DNA from: Whalleya microplaca
Lineage: Eukaryota; Ascomycota; Sordariomycetes; Xylariales; Xylariaceae
Length of the DNA stretch: 64,000 bases
Direction of reading: 5' to 3'
NCBI GenBank assembly: GCA_022497155.1
Contig: MU385742.1
Coordinates: forward strand, 248,001-312,000
This document shows positions 57,528 to 64,000 of the stretch, one piece after another; position 1 is the first letter of the stretch; each line of letters opens with the position of its first letter. The position numbers were made by a program, and so were the translations under genes. The notes beneath the pieces are model-generated. The model saw only the letters and a program-made list of their open reading frames with translations, was not told the origin of the DNA and searched no databases.

Positions 57528-58904
57528 CCATGGACTTGTTTAAGACTTTCGTTTGGGTGCTGTTATCCTGTCTCTTAGAAACACAAGCCGTGGCACGAAA
57601 TCTCTAGGTTGATCTAGGTTACATTCAGTATCAAGGAATCAATGACAGGACCCTGGGGTATGTACATTTGAGTCCCCGCTCCACCAACCGTCAATTCGGC
57701 CTGGCTCTGACAACATGGTGTATGTCAGTATCAGCACATTTTATGGCATCGAATACGCTGCGCTTTCCACAGGTTCTCTGAGATGGAAGGCTCTTGTCGC
57801 TATCGAGGACCAGAACAGTTACAAGCCTAGGCAGGTCTTGGACGCCGGCAGTCCGAGTCCGGAGTGCATGCAGGGCTCCCGTACGACGAGAGTTAGGCTG
57901 GCTAAGGCGCTGTCATCCGGGCTGGGCGTAGCCTTCGCTCTACGTGTTGACAGCTCCCAAGGCATTGCGCGGACCAACTCCGAATATTCAATATTGTCTC
58001 ATACTAGGTGTCACCATACCAGCTAAGCTAAAACCCTCTTCTCTTCCGGTGGTGATACAGATCCATGGCGGGGATCCGTTGCTTGTTATCCCTTCACTCT
58101 TCTCGGTGTGTGTTCCTGTCTTTGTGCTCATACTACACCTGCAGGCTTCGATTCTGGCAACACGCAGACGGTCGACGGTAGCCAGTGTGAGCGCTCCGCC
58201 AACGGCAGTGTGATCTGGGTGGCAATTCAGTATGGATTTGATGCGTACGTCTTCCTACGCGGCAAAGAAATACTCGCAAATAGCGACCCGAACATCGGTC
58301 TGCTTGACCAACGGGCCGCTTTCAACTGGGTTCAGCGACACATTGCCGTCTTTGGCAGCGATCCAGACCAAGTGACTATCTGGGGCTCAACTGCGGGCAG
58401 CGATTCAGTCATTGACCAGCTCATAATCAACGCTAGCGCTCCAAACCCACCATACCGAGCCGCAATAGTTATGGAAAACTAATAAGCATTTACTTGAGGT
58501 GGCGACATTACAACTGACGTTCTACCTCGGAATTCACCTTATTCCAGCCTTATCATGGCACTGCCATCCTCGAGGCTCAGTATCACGACCTCCTAAGTGC
58601 TAGCGGCTGTCCTGATCTTCCATGTTTGCGAGAGCTGTCCAAAGATGCCCTTTTCGCCGCTGCTAACGCAATACTTATATTGGGTGAGGAACGAGGTCTA
58701 AAATCCAAAAGTGACTTTATTACGAGCCTGTTGTCGATAATGCCGCCATTTCCGACCTGCCTTCGAATGCGCTCAACTGCGGGAAATTATACAATGTCCC
58801 GTTACTCATTGGCCATAACGCCCAATATAAAGTCTTATCTACCCAATTGTGTCATATACAGGACTTTGAAAGGGTATTCCTTTACAGGTAAAAATAGTGA
58901 GTGA
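57528..58904 (+). pseudogene. Decayed type B carboxylesterase
   Basis: Relic of a secreted alpha/beta-hydrolase. It starts with a signal-like MDLFKTFVWVLLSCLLETQA and then VDLGYIQYQGIND, interrupted by a stop. Other frames carry FYGIEYAALSTGSLRWKAL, then PVVIQIHGG, then GLLDQRAAFNWVQRHIAVFG. The nucleophile elbow, normally GESAGG, reads GSTAGS, so the catalytic serine is replaced. Later pieces include DLPSNALNCGKLYNVP and LLIGHNAQYK. At least four frame changes and several stops separate the pieces. Its position immediately after the PKS relic suggests it was the cluster's esterase or product-releasing hydrolase; that is inference. Confidence 0.85.
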
Positions 58905-60306
58905 ATACCTGGGTAGATTACTCTTCGTTAAAGAGATTGTAAGTGGTCTTTCCTATAGGGGATTCTACGAATCAACTATAGAATTAGATCTGTAACTGGA
59001 GCAACGGCTAACTATAGAGGCAGCATCCTTTTCTCATAATTCGTTCCTTTCTCTCCACAAGACGATACCATATTATGGAATCTGGGTCAATTTCAAGTAC
59101 TCCCCTCTGTACGTGTCTGAGACACCTACAGACGAACTCGCGACCGGTGCGCAAACTAGGGTGTTTTTAATATGAAGCATTGGCGAGATACTCATGACAA
59201 AGCGGCAAGATCAATAAGAGAGGCGCACCTCGTTGGGGTCTCTAACCAAGATTATAACGAAACATTAGCGTGTGGCTTTCACCATATAAACCTAACATGG
59301 TCTTATTAATCTAGGGGTCGTTACTTCGAACTTGCGCTTCCTATCATAAGAGAACCTCCTTGGTAGTTATGCAGTCCCCAAATGTCAACCTCTCTCAATG
59401 GGACAATAATTATATCTCGGAGAAATCCATGATAGTAAGTCCTAGTCGAATTGAATGCAGAAATATATACTGTCTCCTATATAGTTTTTGAATCACCCTA
59501 TATACACAGTCCGAACTCGTTTTACTTACAATTTTCGTCCATCACCAATAATCTCTCGTGGTAATGATAATAATAATGTGCTGTTACGAACAGTTCGCTC
59601 TAACAGTTGCTGTCTTACGTGCATGAGATTGCGATTGCCTACTTAAGTAGTTAACGCAATAGACTAGTTAAAGCGCCGATGAAATGATAACTTTTTAGCT
59701 CCATGTCTACGTCAAGCGTGATGGAGACTCATCTACAAAGTATCGACGCTAGTAGGTGACGGAAACATCTCCCGCTCCATCCGCACCTGTAGTCGTAGTT
59801 CGCCAAGTGATATGTAGGTCTCAGTCAAAGGTGCTTACTTTCAGCTTGGCGAACCTGGTGGATTCTTGATATCGTTGAATCGAAGGTGAGAGATAAATGC
59901 AAGCCGAGTGATCAGTTCCGCCAACGTCAAGAAAGCCCACATGAGCAACAACAAGTTTCATATAATTAGAAGAGATATTAAATTACAAATGCATTTATCC
60001 TGCACTCTACTGGGGAAATCCGACATGTCCGGAAAGGCGTGTGTACTATGTAGGTTCCAGTGTTAGTTGCTATGCCATAGTTCGCACGAACTATGCTTGC
60101 CATGTATTAGTGTGTGATGTTAGTTTGTGACGCAAACGCCAGCGTAGATCCCCCACTAACTCACTAACATCTTTGGCGTCTCTCGGCGGTCTCAACAAAT
60201 CTATTATCTGCACGAAGCCGACAAGAATACTCTATTGATACAATTGCAGTCTTCCGTCTAATATACCTTTCACACAGATTACTCACCTGCCAAGTGACCG
60301 TAACCC
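58905..60306. other. 1.4-kb intergenic region
   Basis: Between the esterase relic and carbonic anhydrase. Short frames only; no domain, RNA gene or repeat recognised. Confidence 0.45.
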
Positions 60307-61137
60307 ATGATTCATAAATATCGCATGGGCCGCAGTCTGATCGTATCAGCACGACGAACCTTCTGCTCAGGAACAACAACAAGAATCCCTCGCCAAGCAA
60401 CACGCATACACGTAAACTTCACACGGCACTGTAGCTCAAGCTCTGACATTGACAAGTGGCGCGCCATGTCCGAGGCCGACATTTCCAAGTACCTCGCGCA
60501 GACGCACGACCGCGTGTTCGAACAGAACCGCGCCTGGGCCGAGGAGCACAAGAGGAAGGACCCGGAGTTCTTCGCCAAGCTCTCCGCGGGCCAGAACCCC
60601 GAGTACCTGTGGATCGGATGCAGCGACTCACGGATACCGGCGGAGCAGATCACGGGTCTGGGTCCCGGCGAAGCCTTCATCCACCGCAACATCGCCAATC
60701 TGGTCGTCAACACGGATCTCAACGTTATGGGCGTTATCGAGTACGCCGTCACGCATCTGAGAGTTAAGCATGTTGTAGTGTGCGGGCACTACGGCTGCGG
60801 TGGCGTCAAGGCCGCTATGACCCCGAAGGACCTTGGCATTCTTAACCCCTGGCTTCGCAACATCCGCGACGTCTACCGTCTACACGAGAAGGAGCTCGAT
60901 GCTATCCCCGAGGGCTCGCCTCGCTACGACCGTCTGGTCGAGTTAAGCGTCATTGAGCAATGCCGCAACGTCATCAAGACTGCCGCTGTGCAGCAGTCGT
61001 ACGAGAAGAATCACTTCCCTATCGTGCACGGATGGGTGTTCGACTTCAAGGACGGTCTGCTAAAGGATCTGAAGATAGATCACGAGGCTGTACTACATAA
61101 CATCCAGAAGATCTACAATCTCACTTCCGAGAGCTGA
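60307..61137 (+). CDS. Beta-carbonic anhydrase, probably mitochondrial
   Basis: Zinc enzyme interconverting CO2 and bicarbonate, equivalent to yeast NCE103. Single exon of 276 residues from the ATG at 60307. The first 45 residues are basic, hydroxylated and almost free of acidic residues, a likely mitochondrial presequence; M8 or M54 could serve as alternative starts giving a cytosolic form. The zinc ligands are C105 in WIGCSDSR, with the catalytic D107-R109 dyad, and H161 and C164 in CGHYGCGG. Further family blocks are GEAFIHRNIAN, NVMGVIEYAVTHLRVKHVVV and WVFDFKDG. Codons are GC-rich, as expected of a highly expressed housekeeping gene. It lies outside the dead cluster and is intact. Confidence 0.95.
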   Translation: MIHKYRMGRSLIVSARRTFCSGTTTRIPRQATRIHVNFTRHCSSSSDIDKWRAMSEADISKYLAQTHDRVFEQNRAWAEEHKRKDPEFFAKLSAGQNPEYLWIGCSDSRIPAEQITGLGPGEAFIHRNIANLVVNTDLNVMGVIEYAVTHLRVKHVVVCGHYGCGGVKAAMTPKDLGILNPWLRNIRDVYRLHEKELDAIPEGSPRYDRLVELSVIEQCRNVIKTAAVQQSYEKNHFPIVHGWVFDFKDGLLKDLKIDHEAVLHNIQKIYNLTSES

Positions 61138-61688
61138 GCAGCGAAGGAGGCAGGGACAAGGATGAAGCCCAGAATTGGACATGATGTAATTAATCGCCTA
61201 AATTATTAGGATAATAAACGTTTCCCTAGGCTTCCAGCCGGTGATGATAAACCCGCACACTACACCAATGTAGCCGTAGAGGTGAACTTGGTATTATAAG
61301 ATCAAGAACCAATCCAGTTTGCCGCAGGGCAAAGTAACCTGGCCCTCATCATAAGTCCCGAACATGCTAAGCCCAATCCCTGATAACCCCTTTCATGATT
61401 GATGGTGCAAATTTGTCGTAACTTACAAATGATTTCATAAGTTCCATCAAGATAGGCTGCACTTCTACTCTATAAAGCGTGCAGCCCCCGATCCATTATT
61501 GACCTAGTCGTACACAAGGAGTCTCCCCGGAGGCCCATATGGCCAACTAATCACACACCCGAATCATGACAAACGCCCTCGGGCCCTCACGAGAGTCATT
61601 TACTCCGAGAATCATGTAAAGGCAACGGTAAGTATTGAGGTCGAGATTATCCTCTGGAATTCAAGCATGGTATCGACTTCAAGCGTGT
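61138..61688. other. Intergenic between converging genes
   Basis: 3' flanks of the carbonic anhydrase and the GT90 gene; nothing else recognised. Confidence 0.45.
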
Positions 61689-63255
61689 TCACTCATCGTC
61701 GTCGTCGTCTGCATCGTTTTCGTAAAACCCATGCTCATAACTCTGCTTCTGTCGGAATGCAAAGCGCTCCCAGCTCACACCTCTCCTGACCTTAGTACCA
61801 TCCTCCTTGACGTCGTATCGCCGCGGCTCAAAATCCATAACCGCCCGCCAGTTATAGAACATCCGCCGCCAGTAGCATGCCTCCGCAGCCGGGGTCAGGT
61901 AGCGATCTCGGAATACCTTCGTCGACTCTAGGGCGATTTGTCGTGCTTGTCTCGGGGAGTCGATGAGGGCTTGCATGCTCGTCTCGAGGTCTGACCAGTC
62001 CCGCTTTACTTGGACGTAGTTCTAGGTAGCGAACCGTCAGTTTGGTCTCCCTCGTCCTCACAACTATCATCATCGAGATATCGTAGAATACATACCTGAT
62101 GAGGGCCGCTGTCTACCAAGAGATGGCGGTAGTGAAAGACGTAATCCAGCTTGTGGATGACCGCGACGCTATCGCAATTCTGCAGGTACCGCAGCCGGCC
62201 GCTCCACGAGTTCCCCTCGGTATGCGCAACGTACTTGAAGCGACAGAAATCCTTCATAGCAAGGACATTTGCGCGATTATGCCAGTCGATGGCCTCGATA
62301 TCGCTCCAATTATGGCCTCTCGATGCCTCCACCAAGTCCCCTCTCAGCTGCGCATTGACGGCGAGGCTCCCGCGCCAGCACAGCTTTGCCTCCTTTCCGT
62401 CCCAGCCACTCAAACGGTACTCGCTCTCCAGCTCGGCCACATCCTCGCGGAACTGCACGTACGACCCCACGCCGTCGTCCGGGTACGTCCACCCGTCGAA
62501 GTCCGGCATGACCCACAGCCAGGGGTTATCCTCGTGGCGGGCCCAGGCCCAGCGGATGCGCTCGGGGTTCTTCTCGTTGTGCGCCGCACGGTCCTCGATG
62601 TCGAGCACGAATTCGATGTCCGGCAGGGTCCGCCGGTCCGGCACCGCCGCCATCGCTCGGTACATGTTGGCGAGTGCCGCGAGGCCGCGCGAGCGGTCCG
62701 GCTCCCCCTTGCGCTCCTTGATCACGTACAGCTCGCCGCGCGAGATCAGCACGTGAAACTCGCCGTGCGGGCGGCCCGCGACGTCGTCCGCCTGGTCGAC
62801 CTGCACATCGGCCTCGGTGATCCGTCGGTTCTGCTTCAGGAGGACATCGCGCGCGCGGTCGAGTTCTTGGTATAAGTCCGGGAAAGCGGTCTGGTAATTG
62901 GGGAATGTGAGACTATTTCAATCCCGGTCGATTTGGAGCATGCTGGGCAAGTGGTCCGCGACACGTAGGCGTTTACACTTACCTCGCACTGGTATTCCGA
63001 GAGGCCGAAGTTGAGGCCATCCCTTTCCAGGTCGAAGACCCACGACTTATCAGACTGAGAAAGGTATTTATACGTCGACTGCTCGAAATGATGCTCAACG
63101 GGCTTTGTATGTTGTCGTAGATCCGATTTTAACAAAATGAATGCTGTCAAGGTGAGTATGATGGCTAGTATCGCCCAGTAAATCCGGCGCCGGGTAAGCG
63201 CCACTGACGTTTCCCCTAATCTCCAGTTTGGAATATAAGGCTTATTGACATGCAT
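61689..63255 (-). CDS. GT90 (CAP10-like) glycosyltransferase, type II membrane protein
   Basis: Golgi-type glycosyltransferase related to CAP10 of Cryptococcus, which transfers xylose in capsule synthesis; in ascomycetes the acceptor is mostly unknown. Exons 62983-63255, 62096-62890 and 61689-62021, all in frame; 466 residues. An acceptor CAG at 62891-62893 is required, because the nearer TAG would shift the frame. Residues about 26-43 (IYWAILAIILTLTAFILL) form a signal anchor. Family blocks are YQCETAFPDLYQELDRA, then WAWARHEDNPWLWVMPDFDGW, AKLCWRGSLAVNAQLRGDLV, FKYVAHTEGNSWSGRLRYL and SDLETSMQALIDSPRQA. The C-terminus is highly acidic (DADDDDDE). Confidence 0.92.
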
Positions 63256-64000
63256 TATGAGAGCTCATGGGTGGCTCAAAGCCCGTTATGGTGGGTATGT
63301 ATACCAGATTCTCTAATAATGTATAGCTCCAATGAAGTAAAATGCTAAGAAGGACGAAGAAAAATATAAGCAAAGCAGTTTCTATCCGTCGTCTTGGTAA
63401 GCCCATCATGGCTGACCGACATAGACATATCATAGAGCGGACCCTGAGCGCGTTGGTAGGGAGTCTAGAAGGACACCGGCACGAGAATCTGATGCATACC
63501 CTGCTGGATGGCAATGTGCCATTGCATCATGCCTACCTTGACATGGCTGAATGGGGAAGCCACTGGTTGTACGACATGGAAATAGTAGCAAGCTTCGAAC
63601 CTGGTGGTGGTACGTCCGACGTGGACGCCATCAAATCGGAAGGCAGAGTCGGAGAGGAACCACACGAAAATAGCTTGACAGTAGGTCAGCTCAGTGGAGG
63701 TAAATTAAGGGGGGTGTAATTCGAGTGTGCCTGCTCTATAGCCGATAGATACTTACGAGAGCAATATCAAATTAGAGTCTCAGATGTATTATCAATCCTG
63801 CACGGTCGTGGTATAATACTGTCCTCGTTAGTTGTCCCTGCCTGCCTATCGGACAGAATTTGAAAGTGAGTAGCATAGTAAGTCTGTATCTCCATCACTC
63901 TGGGGACGGGTTGAGGAGGTGGCGCAATTATGGCTTTGGGGTTATACTTGCAGATGCTGGCAAAAGGAATCATGCAGCTTGTATTGCATACATAATTCAA
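63256..64000. other. Window end, no confident gene
   Basis: On the minus strand a frame near 63242-63400 has an N-terminal-like hydrophobic segment (TALLIFFFVLLSILLHW) just before the GT90 start; it might be a 5' exon or a remnant. On + a frame at 63342-63716 shows no domain. The right edge is unresolved. Confidence 0.35.

Noticed and set aside
62099..62875. 258-codon plus-strand frame opposite GT90
   Set aside because: Antisense shadow; the minus strand has continuous GT90 family blocks.
1..64000. CRISPR array or bacterial operon
   Set aside because: No spaced direct repeats of that kind; introns and gene families are fungal.

Overview
The window comes from a filamentous ascomycete, most likely a Sordariomycete (placement by inference). 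Genes are split by short 50-70 bp GT-AG introns, and the families present (Zn2Cys6 regulator with fungal_trans domain, NACHT-N/ankyrin NLR, FunK1 kinase relic, LsdA-like ferritin-fold protein, AA14 and GH3 secreted enzymes, highly reducing PKS relic) are typical of Pezizomycotina. The first 5 kb is extremely AT-rich with broken coding remnants, as expected of repeats hit by repeat-induced point mutation (RIP).

Layout. 1-5040: gene-free AT-rich repeat block with tandem repeats and a four-copy hairpin-like motif. 6374-9972: housekeeping part with mitochondrial pyruvate dehydrogenase E2 (+) and a microbial-type PARG/macro-fold protein (-). 10851-12625: Dal5/TNA1-type MFS permease (-). 12626-15662: gene-poor. 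15663-16816: secreted LsdA/rds1-like protein (+). 16989-17731: broken FunK1 kinase (-). 18776-19917: 2-oxoglutarate/Fe(II) oxygenase (-). 20851-23275: Zn2Cys6 regulator (-). 26074-26659: small nuclear-type basic protein (+). 27585-36071: an ankyrin-rich locus with F-box/ankyrin gene, NACHT-ankyrin NLR and a short F-box/ankyrin gene, all on +. 36331-37733: class V PLP enzyme (-). 38569-39716: six-exon AA14 LPMO (-). 43038-45276: GH3 beta-glucosidase (+). 45709-47449: unrecognised protein(s) (-). 49717-51030: unrecognised low-complexity protein (-). 52114-58904: a decayed polyketide-type cluster. 60307-61137: mitochondrial-type beta-carbonic anhydrase (+). 61689-63255: GT90/CAP10 glycosyltransferase (-).

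How the parts fit. The AA14 LPMO and the GH3 enzyme are both secreted and would act on plant cell wall polymers. The permease, 2OG oxygenase and Zn2Cys6 regulator lie within 12 kb but are not shown to be one pathway. The most notable regions are the NLR locus flanked by two F-box/ankyrin genes, with LTR-like and dispersed repeat traces beside it, and the dead cluster: a P450 lacking its ExxR segment, an SDR with a single frameshift, an HR-PKS collapsed to a KS fragment joined to a KR, and an esterase with a mutated nucleophile elbow. I found no convincing wholly new system; the best candidates for a second look are listed under findings. All exon junctions were worked out by eye from splice motifs and reading frames.
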